A stretch of DNA of 64,000 bases from Christiangramia sediminis (GCF_020552705.1 NZ_JAJBZG010000002.1:783801-847800); one strand, 5' to 3'. Positions 53,918-63,448 are shown, counted from the first letter of the stretch. Notes: generated from the letters alone by a model not told the origin. Numbers and translations: made by a program.

Positions 53918-54900
53918 TAATCAATCATTTTAATTTCCTTCTCTTCAGTATTTGTCATTTTCTGCAAACCTGGGAGAAGATCTTCAATAAGTGAAGCCAT
54001 AAATTCTGCATTCAGAAATTCAGATTCATCATCTACATGATGATAATAAGGATAATTAGAAAAATCGAAAGTACTTACTGTTTGTGAAGGCACATTAAAA
54101 GCTTCAAAAAAAGGATAATTATCACTTCTTTTGAAAAGACTCATTTGCTGTGCCTGGGGCAAAAACCCAAGGACTTCCTCTCCATTGGAATATTCATTAA
54201 ATTTTTCAGCAAGGTTGGATTTCTCAAAACCAGTAAGATAAGCCTTATAATCTTTCGCCTTCATAGGCACTCCTATCATTTCCAGATTAAACATAACATA
54301 CAGATCCAGCTCTTCAGCTTTCAATTTATTTGCCAGGTGTTTAGAACCTTTTAATCCCATTTCTTCTCCTGAAAAAAGTGCAAAAATAATACTTCTCTTA
54401 TTTTGGTTTATTTGAGAGAAGTGTTTTGCCAACTGAATAACCCCAACCGTACCGGCAGCATTATCATTTGCTCCATTGGCAATAGTATCTCCTTCCACTT
54501 CTTTTCCTAGACCTATGTGATCATAATGTGCACCTACAACAATAAATTCATCTTTTAATTCGGGATCATTTCCTTCCAGATACCCAACGATGTTAAATCC
54601 TTCTACGTCTTCGATCATAAAATGATCTCTGTATGTTTCGAAATATGGCTCTACACCAAAATTTTTAAATTTATTTTCAATAAAAACTGCTGCATCTTCA
54701 ATTCCTGCTGATCCTGTTTTACGGCCCATCAGCTCATCTGATGCTAAATAAGTAAGATCATCCTGCACTTCTGTTACAGAAACTTCTGTTTTTACAACCT
54801 CTAATTCGTTTGTTTTCTTTGTCTGGCCCGTACAGGATAAAACGGTGAACAACATGATGAACATCCCGTTAAACATGCTAAATAATGTAATTTTTCTCAT
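53917..54900 (-). CDS. M28 family metallopeptidase lipoprotein
   Basis: A 327-residue secreted aminopeptidase-like protein with lipobox LSC at residues 21-23. Zinc-binding motifs GAHYDHIG, GANDNAAGT and GEEMGLKGS follow the M28 order; the later His ligand is in YYHHVDDE. It probably cleaves peptides at the cell envelope. It heads the M28-SDR-SprT-manC-DUF389 series. A -7-like TATCTTTA (54906-54913, minus) lies next to the start codon. Confidence 0.9.
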   Translation of the reverse strand: MRKITLFSMFNGMFIMLFTVLSCTGQTKKTNELEVVKTEVSVTEVQDDLTYLASDELMGRKTGSAGIEDAAVFIENKFKNFGVEPYFETYRDHFMIEDVEGFNIVGYLEGNDPELKDEFIVVGAHYDHIGLGKEVEGDTIANGANDNAAGTVGVIQLAKHFSQINQNKRSIIFALFSGEEMGLKGSKHLANKLKAEELDLYVMFNLEMIGVPMKAKDYKAYLTGFEKSNLAEKFNEYSNGEEVLGFLPQAQQMSLFKRSDNYPFFEAFNVPSQTVSTFDFSNYPYYHHVDDESEFLNAEFMASLIEDLLPGLQKMTNTEEKEIKMID

Positions 54901-54915
54901 ACCGTTAAAGATAAA

Positions 54916-54941
54916 AAAATCCCGCGATTAGGCGGGATTTT
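54916..54941 (-). terminator. Intrinsic terminator after pdhC
   Basis: aaaatcccgc (54916-54925) pairs with gcgggatttt (54932-54941), a perfect 10-bp stem with a 6-base loop. Read on the minus strand the stem ends in a T run. It separates the pdhC transcript from the M28 operon. Confidence 0.87.
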
Positions 54942-54963
54942 GATAATTTATTAAAGTCTGAAA

Positions 54964-56685
54964 TTAAGCCAGCATCGTAACCGGATTCTCCATATAAGTC
55001 TTTAATGTTTGCAGGAATGCAGCACCTGTTGCCCCATCTACCGTACGGTGGTCACAGGCAAGAGTTAATTTCATAGTATTTCCAACCACGATCTCACCAT
55101 TCTTCACTACTGGTTTCTCCACAATAGTCCCCACAGAAAGAATAGCGGAATTAGGCTGATTTATGATACTGGTAAATTCTACAATCCCGAACATTCCAAG
55201 GTTAGAAACCGTAAAAGTACTGCCTTCCATATCGGCAGGCTGAATCTTTTTATTTCTGGCCTTCCCTGCAAGATCCTTCACATTTCCACCTATTTGGGTT
55301 AATGTCATCTGGTCTGCAAACTTAAGCACAGGCACTACGAGTCCTTCTTCAACTGCTACCGCAACGCCCATATGTATATGCTTGGCGATCTTGGTTGTAT
55401 CTCCAGTCCACTGACTATTAACCTGCGGATGCTTTCTAAGAGCCATTGCTGAAGCTTTGATCACCATATCATTAAAAGAAACCTTAACATCTGGCATTTC
55501 ATTGATCTGCTTTCTAGAAGCCATTGCGTTTGCCATGTCTACTTCTATAGTAAGATAATAATGAGGAGCGGTAAATTTAGACTCACCCAAACGTTTGGCA
55601 ATTACCTTACGCATTTGTGAATTCTTACGATCTTCAAAACTTTCTTCTCCTGCAGGAGTGTATGGTTGCGCTGCCGCAGTGGTTTTCTCAGCAGAATCTG
55701 ATTTTGCTACTGCAGGTTTATCAGATTCCTTAAAGTTCTCTATATCTTTCTTTACAATTCTACCGTTCTCACCGCTGCCGTTTACATCAGAAAGATCAAT
55801 GCCTTTATCCTCTGCCATTTTCTTAGCTAAAGGGGAAGCAAAGATTCTTCCTCCATCTTTCGATTGAGATTGACCTCCGGATTTCTTCTCTTCAGAATCC
55901 TGCTTATCGGAATCTTTAGATGAATCTGTTTCTTTATCTTTTTCTGAATCTGAAGTCTTCTTGGATTTTTTACCTGCACCACCGGAAGTATCTATTTTAG
56001 AAACATCGGTTCCTTCAGGACCAATAATTGCCAATAAGCTATCTACTTTTGCAGATTCTCCTTCCTGAATACCAATTTTTAAAAGAGTTCCGTCGTAGAA
56101 AGATTCGAATTCCATAGTTGCTTTATCGGTTTCGATTTCAGCAAGAATATCTCCTTCTTCAACTTTATCACCTTCCTGTTTAAGCCATGCCGCTACAGTT
56201 CCTTCTTCCATGGTATCACTTAAGCGAGGCATTTTGATGATCTCTACTCCTTCAGGCATCTCTGAACCTTCGTTCTCGCTATCATCGTCTTCAGCATCTG
56301 ATTCTTCTTTTGAACCCTCTTTTTTATCTGAATCCTCATCTTTTGATTCATCTTCAGAATCATCAGATTTATCTTTTTTCTTATCTTTCTTTTTATCTTC
56401 AGCATCATCACTTCCGCCGCCACTAATAAGATCAGAAATATCTTCTCCCTCTTCACCAATTATGGCTAGTAATTCGTCAACCGGTGCGCCATCTCCTTCT
56501 TCTACACCAATATGAAGCAAAGTTCCTTCATAAAAGGATTCAAATTCCATCGTGGCCTTATCGGTTTCGATCTCAGCCAGAATATCACCTTCTTCTACTT
56601 TATCTCCCTTTTTTTTCAGCCACTTTGCAACGGTACCTTCTTCCATGGTATCGCTCAAACGTGGCATTTTGATAACTTCTGCCAT
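54964..56685 (-). CDS. pdhC: Pyruvate dehydrogenase E2, dihydrolipoamide acetyltransferase
   Basis: A 573-residue E2 with two lipoyl domains (about 1-80 and 148-225), each with the lipoylation motif ETDKATMEFESF. Very acidic Lys/Asp/Glu/Ser linkers lie at 90-145 and 235-285. A peripheral-subunit-binding domain is at about 290-325 (ASPLAKKMAEDKGIDL), and the catalytic domain ends in the DHRTVDGATGAAF motif. It transfers acetyl from E1 to CoA. It lies three bases after pdhA. The E1 beta and E3 genes are not adjacent. Confidence 0.95.
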   Translation of the reverse strand: MAEVIKMPRLSDTMEEGTVAKWLKKKGDKVEEGDILAEIETDKATMEFESFYEGTLLHIGVEEGDGAPVDELLAIIGEEGEDISDLISGGGSDDAEDKKKDKKKDKSDDSEDESKDEDSDKKEGSKEESDAEDDDSENEGSEMPEGVEIIKMPRLSDTMEEGTVAAWLKQEGDKVEEGDILAEIETDKATMEFESFYDGTLLKIGIQEGESAKVDSLLAIIGPEGTDVSKIDTSGGAGKKSKKTSDSEKDKETDSSKDSDKQDSEEKKSGGQSQSKDGGRIFASPLAKKMAEDKGIDLSDVNGSGENGRIVKKDIENFKESDKPAVAKSDSAEKTTAAAQPYTPAGEESFEDRKNSQMRKVIAKRLGESKFTAPHYYLTIEVDMANAMASRKQINEMPDVKVSFNDMVIKASAMALRKHPQVNSQWTGDTTKIAKHIHMGVAVAVEEGLVVPVLKFADQMTLTQIGGNVKDLAGKARNKKIQPADMEGSTFTVSNLGMFGIVEFTSIINQPNSAILSVGTIVEKPVVKNGEIVVGNTMKLTLACDHRTVDGATGAAFLQTLKTYMENPVTMLA

Positions 56686-56688
56686 AGT

Positions 56689-57690
56689 TTAGTCTAATTT
56701 ATGTGCTAGAAAAGGATAATTTTCCTGTTCGTAAACAACGTCATACATAATATTCTTATCAGGGAAATCAGATTCGTCAGCGAATTTTTCACATTCTGCA
56801 ACTTTCTCCTTAACGCGTTTATCGATCTCTTTTAATTCTTTTTCTGAAGCGTATTTCTTCTCCTTAATTAAATCACGAACCTTTGAGATAGGATCCAGTT
56901 TCTGATATTCAGCAACCTCATCCTTGGTACGATATTTTTGAGCATCACTCATAGAGTGCCCACGGTATCTATATGTTTTCAATTCAAGGAAAGTAGGACC
57001 ATTTCCTTTTCTTGCCCTGGTAATTGCTTCATCTAAAGCTTCAGCCACCTTAACCGGATCCATGGCATCTACAGGCCCACATGGCATTTCATAGCCATTA
57101 CCTAGTTTCCATATTTCAGTATCTTTTGAAGTACGTGCCACCGATGTTCCCATCGCATAACCATTATTCTCAACACAAAATACCACTGGAAGGTTCCAGT
57201 TCACCGCCATATTAAGGGTTTCATGAAGAGATCCCTGTCTAACAGCACCATCCCCCATAAAGGTTAAGGTAACATTGTCTCTTTTGTGATATTTATCGGC
57301 AAAAGCAAGCCCGGCTCCAAGAGGAATTTGTCCTCCTACGATCCCGTGTCCACCGTAAAATCTTTGTTCTTTAGCAAAAATGTGCATAGACCCACCAAGT
57401 CCCATTGAGGTTCCTGTCTTCTTTCCGTAAAGCTCTGCCATCACTCTCTTAGGATCTACTCCCATCCCGATTGGCTGAACGTGGTTACGGTAAGCGGTGA
57501 TCATACGATCTTTCTCAAGGTCCATCGCGTGTAGTGCTCCGGCCAAAATAGCTTCCTGCCCATTATATAAATGTAAAAACCCTCTAACTTTTTGTTGAAT
57601 ATAAACCTGCGCAAGCTTATCCTCGAATTTGCGCCAAAACAACATATCCTCGTACCACTTTATATATGTGGCTTTTGTAATTTTCTTCAT
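56689..57690 (-). CDS. pdhA: Pyruvate dehydrogenase E1 component, alpha subunit
   Basis: A 333-residue E1 alpha of the heterotetrameric type. The ThDP/Mg motif GDGAVRQGSLHETLNMAVNW (about 168-187) ends in the expected Asn region, and TYRYRGHSMSDAQKYR carries the phosphorylation-loop sequence. It decarboxylates pyruvate with an E1 beta partner, which is encoded outside this stretch. A TATTTTTG -7 element (57741-57748, minus) gives it its own possible promoter downstream of cdd. Confidence 0.95.
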   Translation of the reverse strand: MKKITKATYIKWYEDMLFWRKFEDKLAQVYIQQKVRGFLHLYNGQEAILAGALHAMDLEKDRMITAYRNHVQPIGMGVDPKRVMAELYGKKTGTSMGLGGSMHIFAKEQRFYGGHGIVGGQIPLGAGLAFADKYHKRDNVTLTFMGDGAVRQGSLHETLNMAVNWNLPVVFCVENNGYAMGTSVARTSKDTEIWKLGNGYEMPCGPVDAMDPVKVAEALDEAITRARKGNGPTFLELKTYRYRGHSMSDAQKYRTKDEVAEYQKLDPISKVRDLIKEKKYASEKELKEIDKRVKEKVAECEKFADESDFPDKNIMYDVVYEQENYPFLAHKLD

Positions 57691-57740
57691 CTAAAATTTA
57701 TATTTAAAGGCCAGACAGATTGGTTTTGCCAAGCGGATAA

Positions 57741-57748
57741 CAAAAATA
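57741..57748 (-). promoter_or_regulatory. -7 element of a pdhA promoter
   Basis: Minus-strand TATTTTTG matches TAnnTTTG, 50 bases before the pdhA ATG, in the 110-base gap after cdd. No good -33 TTG is seen. Confidence 0.45.
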
Positions 57749-57800
57749 CTATTTTCGATAAGAAACGAAAACAGTTTTGCAGCAAAAAATAACGAAAACC

Positions 57801-58283
57801 TTATAGACAGGAATTATCAAAAACTAAAGGCAATAGATCCTTGATTGATTCAGCCTTAACCACTTTCCCTGTTTCTCCCATAAAATAAAGCTCTATAGGT
57901 TCTTCCTGCTTTACCTCATATTCTACCAGCGCCTGCCTGCAGGCTCCACATGGAGGCACAGGAGAAATCACTTTATGCCTTAAGGATTTTGCCGTAATCG
58001 CTATTTTTAAAATCCGGGAATTAGGATATTTAGCACCTGCTGAATAGACAGCCGTTCTTTCAGCACAAAGACCGGAAGGATAGGATGCATTCTCCTGATT
58101 GCTACCCACAACTATTTCTCCATTTTCCAGAAGAATGGCTGCTCCTACTTTAAAACTGGAATATGGGGCATATGCATTTTCTCTAACCTCGGTAGCTTCC
58201 TGCATTAAGTCCTGAACATCCTTTGGTATTTCATCTATAGATTCATAAACTTCTAAACGAGAAGTAATGGTAAGTGGCTTCAT
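57801..58283 (-). CDS. cdd: Cytidine deaminase
   Basis: A 160-residue homotetrameric-type cytidine deaminase. The zinc site is Cys73-Ala-Glu75 (CAERTAVYSA) with Cys112 and Cys115 (PPCGACRQ), all present. It converts cytidine and deoxycytidine to uridine forms in pyrimidine salvage. It is about 25 residues longer than B. subtilis Cdd at the N-terminus. It lies between porV and pdhA on the same strand. Confidence 0.95.
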   Translation of the reverse strand: MKPLTITSRLEVYESIDEIPKDVQDLMQEATEVRENAYAPYSSFKVGAAILLENGEIVVGSNQENASYPSGLCAERTAVYSAGAKYPNSRILKIAITAKSLRHKVISPVPPCGACRQALVEYEVKQEEPIELYFMGETGKVVKAESIKDLLPLVFDNSCL

Positions 58284-58362
58284 ATAAAATTATTGGAAAG
58301 ACAAGGTAATAGAAAGCAAACTGGTTTCAAACAGGAATAAGATAGTTTTAAGAGTTCAACCT

Positions 58363-59517
58363 CTAGTTACTAAAGCTATCTCCAAAATTAAAGCTTATAC
58401 CAAATCTAAGTGTACCCTCTAAAGGACTTGGAACCGATGAAGTTGAGAATAAGTAAGACGCATCAATTATAACATTCTCATAAGCAAATCCTGCACCTAA
58501 AGAGAAAAACCTCCGAAATCCTTTATCTTCACTTTCATTAAAATACCCAGCTCGTAACGCGAATTTTTCACGATACCAGTATTCTGCACCCAGGGCCAGA
58601 GTCACCTCTTTTGCTTCTTCAGAAAAACCATTAGGAGCATCTCCAAAAGATTTAAATATCCCTTCTATAGATCCTACTGAATTATATTCTTCATCATCTT
58701 CACCATCTATATCTCCATCATCATCAAAATCCTGAGGAGTAGGCACCAGTAATTTATTGAATTCAACATAGGTCCCTAAACGGTTATCAGCGTCAAAGAT
58801 AAAATCGAAACCGGCTCCAAGTTTTAAATTGGTAGGAATAAAGTTCTCCTGACCGGCATCATCATATTTCATTTTAGGCCCGATATTAGCAATAGCCGCA
58901 CCTATTCGCCATTGTGCATCGAAATTACTTAGAGTTAGTTCTCTTCCCTGATAATAGGCAGCCACATCAACCCCAAAAGTTGAGGCAGCACCCAAATCTT
59001 CGTTATCCTGAAGACCAAGATCTGATCTCAAATACCTACCGGCTACAGCTGTCGAGAAAGTCTCACTAAGCTTTAAAGCATAAGAAACATCAAAAGTCAG
59101 TTCATTTGGATTGACAAAATTTGGAAATTGCTCAAAAGTCTCTCTTGTTTCTATGGTACCAAGACTAAAATACCTCAAGCTTGCCGCAGCAGCACTTTTA
59201 TCATTTAATTTATGGTAATAGTTAAGACTTCCCAGGAAGATATCGTTAACAATTTCACTCAAATATGGAGTATACGAAACGGCAATTCCATTTTCCCTGG
59301 TAGCAAAAGCATATTTTGCTGGGTTCCATTGCTGGGAAAAAACATCGGGAGATGTAGCCACCCCCTGGTCACCCATTCCGGCTGCACGTGCATCTGCTGC
59401 AACCAACAAAAAAGGAACAGCAGTAGTAATAACCCTATCCCTGTCATTATCCTGCGCAAATACTGAAAGATCGGCAAGCAAAATAAACGCAATCAAAAAG
59501 AATGTAATTTTTCTCAT
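58363..59517 (-). CDS. porV: Type IX secretion outer-membrane protein PorV (LptO)
   Basis: A 384-residue FadL-like barrel protein with a signal peptide (ending SVFAQ at residue 22) and the PorV hallmark PFLLVAADARAAGMGDQGVAT (about 35-55). The sequence ends in beta strands and an aromatic residue-rich terminus. An Asp-rich loop with DDDGDIDGEDDE (about 268-280) looks Ca-binding. PorV collects cargo from the SprA translocon for the PorU sortase. Its usual neighbour porU is missing between it and gldJ. Confidence 0.92.
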   Translation of the reverse strand: MRKITFFLIAFILLADLSVFAQDNDRDRVITTAVPFLLVAADARAAGMGDQGVATSPDVFSQQWNPAKYAFATRENGIAVSYTPYLSEIVNDIFLGSLNYYHKLNDKSAAAASLRYFSLGTIETRETFEQFPNFVNPNELTFDVSYALKLSETFSTAVAGRYLRSDLGLQDNEDLGAASTFGVDVAAYYQGRELTLSNFDAQWRIGAAIANIGPKMKYDDAGQENFIPTNLKLGAGFDFIFDADNRLGTYVEFNKLLVPTPQDFDDDGDIDGEDDEEYNSVGSIEGIFKSFGDAPNGFSEEAKEVTLALGAEYWYREKFALRAGYFNESEDKGFRRFFSLGAGFAYENVIIDASYLFSTSSVPSPLEGTLRFGISFNFGDSFSN

Positions 59518-59536
59518 TATAGTAGTTAATGATAAA

Positions 59537-59544
59537 CAAATATA
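59537..59544 (-). promoter_or_regulatory. -7 element of the porV promoter
   Basis: Minus-strand TATATTTG is a perfect TAnnTTTG match 20 bases before the porV ATG. A TTG about 19 bases further upstream is not visible. Confidence 0.6.
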
Positions 59545-59871
59545 TAGTAATATTCGTGTTAAGAAAGAACCTCTTATGTAAAAAGCCTTCTTACCCAGTA
59601 TAAACTCAATAAATCCAAGATTGTGAAAACGTTAGGGGTTAATGAATATAACTCAAATTAATGGAATTTATTGCACTATATAGACAAGTGACCATAAAAT
59701 TCGATAAAAATTACAAATGAATATAATTTTTCAGCAATTTAGGCGTTTTCAATTATTCTTAAGTTTTAAAACTTAAGGTCCTAATATTAAACCAGATATA
59801 AAACAATCTTAGGTGATAGCATATCAGAGAGTTATGAGATTTTACACTCTTTTAGAATTAACAAAATAATC

Positions 59872-59901
59872 TTGTAGATTTATCGTTAATTAGTATATTG
59901 C
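59872..59901 (+). promoter_or_regulatory. Candidate promoter of gldJ
   Basis: TTG at 59872-59874 is followed after 19 bases by TATATTGC (59894-59901), a partial match to the TAnnTTTG element. The expected transcript leader before the ATG at 59937 would be about 30 bases. Confidence 0.45.
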
Positions 59902-59936
59902 AAAGCCTAAATTTCTATCATAAAGAAGGGAATACT

Positions 59937-61631
59937 ATGAAATTGAATGTAGCTTTAAAAGCCGTTATTGCTGTAGTTTGTGGCGTTAGCTTACTAAGCT
60001 GTAATAAATCCAACAATTACAAAAACACCTCTCGCGCTACTGGATGGGATATTAACTCAGACGAAGGCGGGTTTCAATATAATACAGATTTTAAGGAGCA
60101 GGAAGCTGCCCCTGGTTTAGTATTTGTTGAAGGAGGAACTTACACGATGGGACGTGTGCAGGATGATCCTATGCACGACTGGAATAATACTCCAACCCAA
60201 CAGCATGTACAGTCCTTTTATATGGACGAGACCGAGGTTACTAATAAGATGTACCTCGAATATCTTGACTGGTTAAGACGGGTTTTCCCTCCTAGTGAAG
60301 AAAATTATAAGAATATATATGACGGGGCTCTTCCCGATACCTTAGTTTGGAGAAACCGATTAGGTTACAATGAAACTATGGTAACCAATTATCTGCGTCA
60401 CCCGGCTTATGCTGAGTATCCTGTAGTTGGTGTTAGCTGGATCCAGGCGGTGGAATTCAGTAAATGGAGAACAGATCGTGTAAACGAGTACCGTTTAGAA
60501 GATGAAGGATTTATAAAAGAGGGGGCACATTTAACCGATGTTAATGCTTCTTCAACTTTTAATACTGAAACTTACATTCACACTCCTAGCAAAGCTTATG
60601 GTGGAAATACCGAAATCAGCCAGGGTGGGGATGAATCCCAGGACAGATTAAGTGAAACTAATGACGCAGGTAATCCTGTGAAAAAAGTATATCCTGGTCG
60701 TGAAAGCGGACTTATCTATCCTGAATACAGGCTTCCTACCGAAGCTGAATGGGAATATGCCGCCCTTGGCCTTATTGGAATCAGAAATTACAACACTTAC
60801 CGTGGTAGAAAAAAATATCCATGGGACGGACAGTACACTAGAAACGGTGATGTTAAGCAGATGGGCGATCAGCTAGCTAACTTTAAACAAGGCGATGGTG
60901 ATTACGGTGGAATTGCTGGATGGAGTGATGATGGTGCTGATATTACTGCCGAAGTTAAAACTTACGAAGCAAACGATTATGGCCTATATGATATGGCCGG
61001 AAACGTTGCAGAATGGGTTGCCGATGTCTACAGACCTATCGTGGATGACGAATTTAACGACTTCAATTATTATCGTGGAAATGTATATACCAAACACGCC
61101 ATTAATGAGGATGGAACTGTAAAAGTTGTTGGGACAGATGATGTTGTTTACGACACTTTAAGTAACGGAAAACTTGTAGCACGAAACCTTCCGGGTGAGA
61201 TAGCTCAGGTTCCGGTTACACAAGAAGACACTTACATGAGAACCAACTTTAACGAAAGTGATCAGAGAGATTACCGGGATGGAGACAAGAGTTCAAGTAG
61301 ATACTACCAACCTTTCCAGGAAGTAGAAGAAGATCCTTCAAAAAGAATGTATAACTCCCCTACCTACGACAATTTCACTTATGCAGACAGTACTTCAGAA
61401 GAAGGAATTACTGAAAGAGGATATGACAAGGAAAAAAGGACTACCTTAATAAGCAATGAAGTGAGAGTGTATAAAGGAGGTAGCTGGAGAGACAGAGCTT
61501 ATTGGTTAGATCCAGCTCAACGCCGTTATTTCCCACAAGATATGGCTACAGATTATATTGGTTTTAGAAATGCAATGTCAAGAGTAGGTTCTAAATCATT
61601 AGATAAAAATAAAACGGCCAGAAGCAATTAA
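59937..61631 (+). CDS. gldJ: Gliding motility lipoprotein GldJ
   Basis: From the ATG at 59937 the protein has 564 residues, starting MKLNVALKAVIAVVCG with lipobox LLSC; the longer frame upstream would bury the signal sequence. The body is a formylglycine-generating-enzyme-like (SUMF1) fold: GLVFVEGGTYTMGRVQDDP near the start, MDETEVTNKMYLEYL, RLPTEAEWEYAALG, and VYKGGSWRDRAYWLDP near the end. GldJ is needed for gliding and for stability of GldK in the T9SS ring. It is followed by a terminator and murF. Confidence 0.95.
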   Translation: MKLNVALKAVIAVVCGVSLLSCNKSNNYKNTSRATGWDINSDEGGFQYNTDFKEQEAAPGLVFVEGGTYTMGRVQDDPMHDWNNTPTQQHVQSFYMDETEVTNKMYLEYLDWLRRVFPPSEENYKNIYDGALPDTLVWRNRLGYNETMVTNYLRHPAYAEYPVVGVSWIQAVEFSKWRTDRVNEYRLEDEGFIKEGAHLTDVNASSTFNTETYIHTPSKAYGGNTEISQGGDESQDRLSETNDAGNPVKKVYPGRESGLIYPEYRLPTEAEWEYAALGLIGIRNYNTYRGRKKYPWDGQYTRNGDVKQMGDQLANFKQGDGDYGGIAGWSDDGADITAEVKTYEANDYGLYDMAGNVAEWVADVYRPIVDDEFNDFNYYRGNVYTKHAINEDGTVKVVGTDDVVYDTLSNGKLVARNLPGEIAQVPVTQEDTYMRTNFNESDQRDYRDGDKSSSRYYQPFQEVEEDPSKRMYNSPTYDNFTYADSTSEEGITERGYDKEKRTTLISNEVRVYKGGSWRDRAYWLDPAQRRYFPQDMATDYIGFRNAMSRVGSKSLDKNKTARSN

Positions 61632-61657
61632 TTGGCCAGTACCATAAAATAAACTTA

Positions 61658-61686
61658 AAGCCCTAATTTCTTTAGGGCTTTTTTTA
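61658..61686 (+). terminator. Intrinsic terminator between gldJ and murF
   Basis: aaagccctaa (61658-61667) pairs perfectly with ttagggcttt (61673-61682) with a 5-base loop and a T tract to about 61685. The murF start lies only 12 bases beyond. Confidence 0.88.
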
Positions 61687-61698
61687 TAGATTTATTTT

Positions 61699-62991
61699 AT
61701 GAATACAGCACAATTACATCAAAGATTCCTGCTTTGCTCAGGTGTAGATACCGATACCCGAAATATTAGAAAAGATAGCATGTTCTTCGCCCTTAGAGGA
61801 GAAAACTTTAATGGGAATGAGTTTGCAAAAGATGCTTTGGAGAAAGGAGCCCGTTATGCGGTAGTAGATGACAAAAATTTTGCTGAGAATAAGGAACATT
61901 ATATTGTAGTGAAAAATGTTTTGGATTCACTTCAGAAATTGGCTACTTTCCATCGAAATTACCTGGATATTCCAATTCTAGCCATCACCGGAAGTAACGG
62001 AAAAACCACAACCAAGGAACTCGTAAACTCCGTACTTTCCAGAAAATTCAAGACTATTGCCACTAAAGGCAACCTAAACAATCATATTGGTGTTCCTCTC
62101 ACTTTATTATCCATGGATGCCCAAACTGAATTTGGGATTGTAGAAATGGGTGCAAATCACACTTTAGAAATAGAATTCCTCTCTAATATTGCTAAACCTG
62201 ATTATGGCTATATAACCAATTTCGGAAAAGCCCACCTGGAAGGTTTTGGAAGCCTGGAAGGAGTAATAAAAGGAAAGACCGAATTATATAAAAATTTACA
62301 GGAAAGACATAAAATGATCTTTCTGAATATTGATGATGAGGTTCAGAAAAAGCATGAAAATTATAATCATACTTTTAGTTTTGGAGAAAGCAAAACTGCC
62401 AATGTAAAAATAGAATATCAAACCGGGCTTGCTTATGCTCAGGTTAAATACAATAAAACTCATTTTAAGAGTAAACTTACTGGTGCCTACAACGCCAAAA
62501 ATATAGCAGCTGCATTGTGCATAGGTCTTTATTTTAAAGTGCAGTTTGAAGAAATTCAGGAAGCGATTGAGAATTATAGTCCAAACAATAATCGTTCACA
62601 AGTAATGGAGACTGGCACCAACACAATTATCATGGACGCATATAATGCAAATCCCACGAGCATGTATGCCGCACTAGAAAATTTTAGCCAGCTAAGAACA
62701 AATAAGCAAAAGATCGCGATCCTGGGAGATATGTTTGAGTTAGGAAGTTCTGCTGCAACCGAGCACCAGGTTATCGCTAACTATGTTCAAAATAATGATT
62801 TTGCAGAAACCTATTTACTAGGTGATAATTTTAAAAACACCAATACCAGTAGCAATTTTATATTTAAGTTCAAATCTATGGAAGACCTGAAAGAGCATTT
62901 AAAAGAATCAGATTTCCAGAACTGCTATTTTCTAATTAAAGGATCAAGAGGTATGGCTTTGGAGAGAGTACTGGACTCGATAAAGAAATAA
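61699..62991 (+). CDS. murF: UDP-N-acetylmuramoyl-tripeptide--D-alanyl-D-alanine ligase
   Basis: A 430-residue Mur ligase. DTRNIRKDSMFFALRGENFNGN is the MurF N-terminal UDP-substrate region, the P-loop GSNGKTTTKEL lies at about 97-107, and the C-terminal YNANPTSMYAALENF motif is diagnostic. It adds D-Ala-D-Ala to UDP-MurNAc-tripeptide in peptidoglycan synthesis. No downstream mra-region genes follow here; it stands apart from the usual dcw cluster, next to gldJ. Confidence 0.95.
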   Translation: MNTAQLHQRFLLCSGVDTDTRNIRKDSMFFALRGENFNGNEFAKDALEKGARYAVVDDKNFAENKEHYIVVKNVLDSLQKLATFHRNYLDIPILAITGSNGKTTTKELVNSVLSRKFKTIATKGNLNNHIGVPLTLLSMDAQTEFGIVEMGANHTLEIEFLSNIAKPDYGYITNFGKAHLEGFGSLEGVIKGKTELYKNLQERHKMIFLNIDDEVQKKHENYNHTFSFGESKTANVKIEYQTGLAYAQVKYNKTHFKSKLTGAYNAKNIAAALCIGLYFKVQFEEIQEAIENYSPNNNRSQVMETGTNTIIMDAYNANPTSMYAALENFSQLRTNKQKIAILGDMFELGSSAATEHQVIANYVQNNDFAETYLLGDNFKNTNTSSNFIFKFKSMEDLKEHLKESDFQNCYFLIKGSRGMALERVLDSIKK

Positions 62992-62995
62992 ACAC

Positions 62996-63448
62996 TTATT
63001 CGTTTTGAGGCTTTCTGGTAGAATGGAGCATATCCATTCTCCAGCCATCTTTAGTTCTAATTGCGGTTGCACTTTCCAGCCACTTCATTTCACCCACAAT
63101 TTCATCTCCTTTCTTAAAACTTGCTTTATTATGATAAGCAAGCCAGGCCGTATCACCATTAACTTTAATCTGAATAAACTCAAAATCATTAATTCTTTTA
63201 ATCCCATTCCTATTATCTGAATTCAACATACTTTTCAGATTTGTGAGATCCCAAACTTCACCATGTTCAAGAAGGATAAAATCTTCTGTAAAATACTCAG
63301 GAATGCTTTCCACATCCATATTAGAAAATATATCATCAAAAGACTTTTGAACTAGTGCCTTTAATAGATCTTCATCTGAAGAAGTTTGAGCAAATGAAAT
63401 ATTAAAAAATGTAAAAATGAGTATACTGGAAGTCAGGATTTTTTTCAT
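62996..63448 (-). CDS. Exported NTF2-like (DUF4440-type) protein
   Basis: A 150-residue protein with a signal peptide (ending ISFAQ at residue 20) and an NTF2-like fold: DLLKALVQKSFDDIFS at the N-terminus of the domain, EYFTEDFILLEHGEVW in the middle, ATAIRTKDGWRMDMLHSTR at the end. Such proteins are often single-domain enzymes or binding proteins; no substrate can be named. It converges with murF with only four bases between the stops. Confidence 0.82.
   Translation of the reverse strand: MKKILTSSILIFTFFNISFAQTSSDEDLLKALVQKSFDDIFSNMDVESIPEYFTEDFILLEHGEVWDLTNLKSMLNSDNRNGIKRINDFEFIQIKVNGDTAWLAYHNKASFKKGDEIVGEMKWLESATAIRTKDGWRMDMLHSTRKPQNE

Larger units (their letters stand above)
59518..59936. 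other. Divergent intergenic region between porV and gldJ
   Basis: A 419-base AT-rich spacer. It contains a perfect minus-strand -7 element TATATTTG (59537-59544) for porV and a candidate plus-strand gldJ promoter near 59872-59901. No gene, RNA or porU remnant is recognised in the rest. Confidence 0.7.

Noticed and set aside
59898..59936. Thirteen-codon extension at the gldJ N-terminus
   Set aside because: It would put a charged stretch before the lipoprotein signal; the ATG at 59937 gives a proper signal sequence and lipobox.
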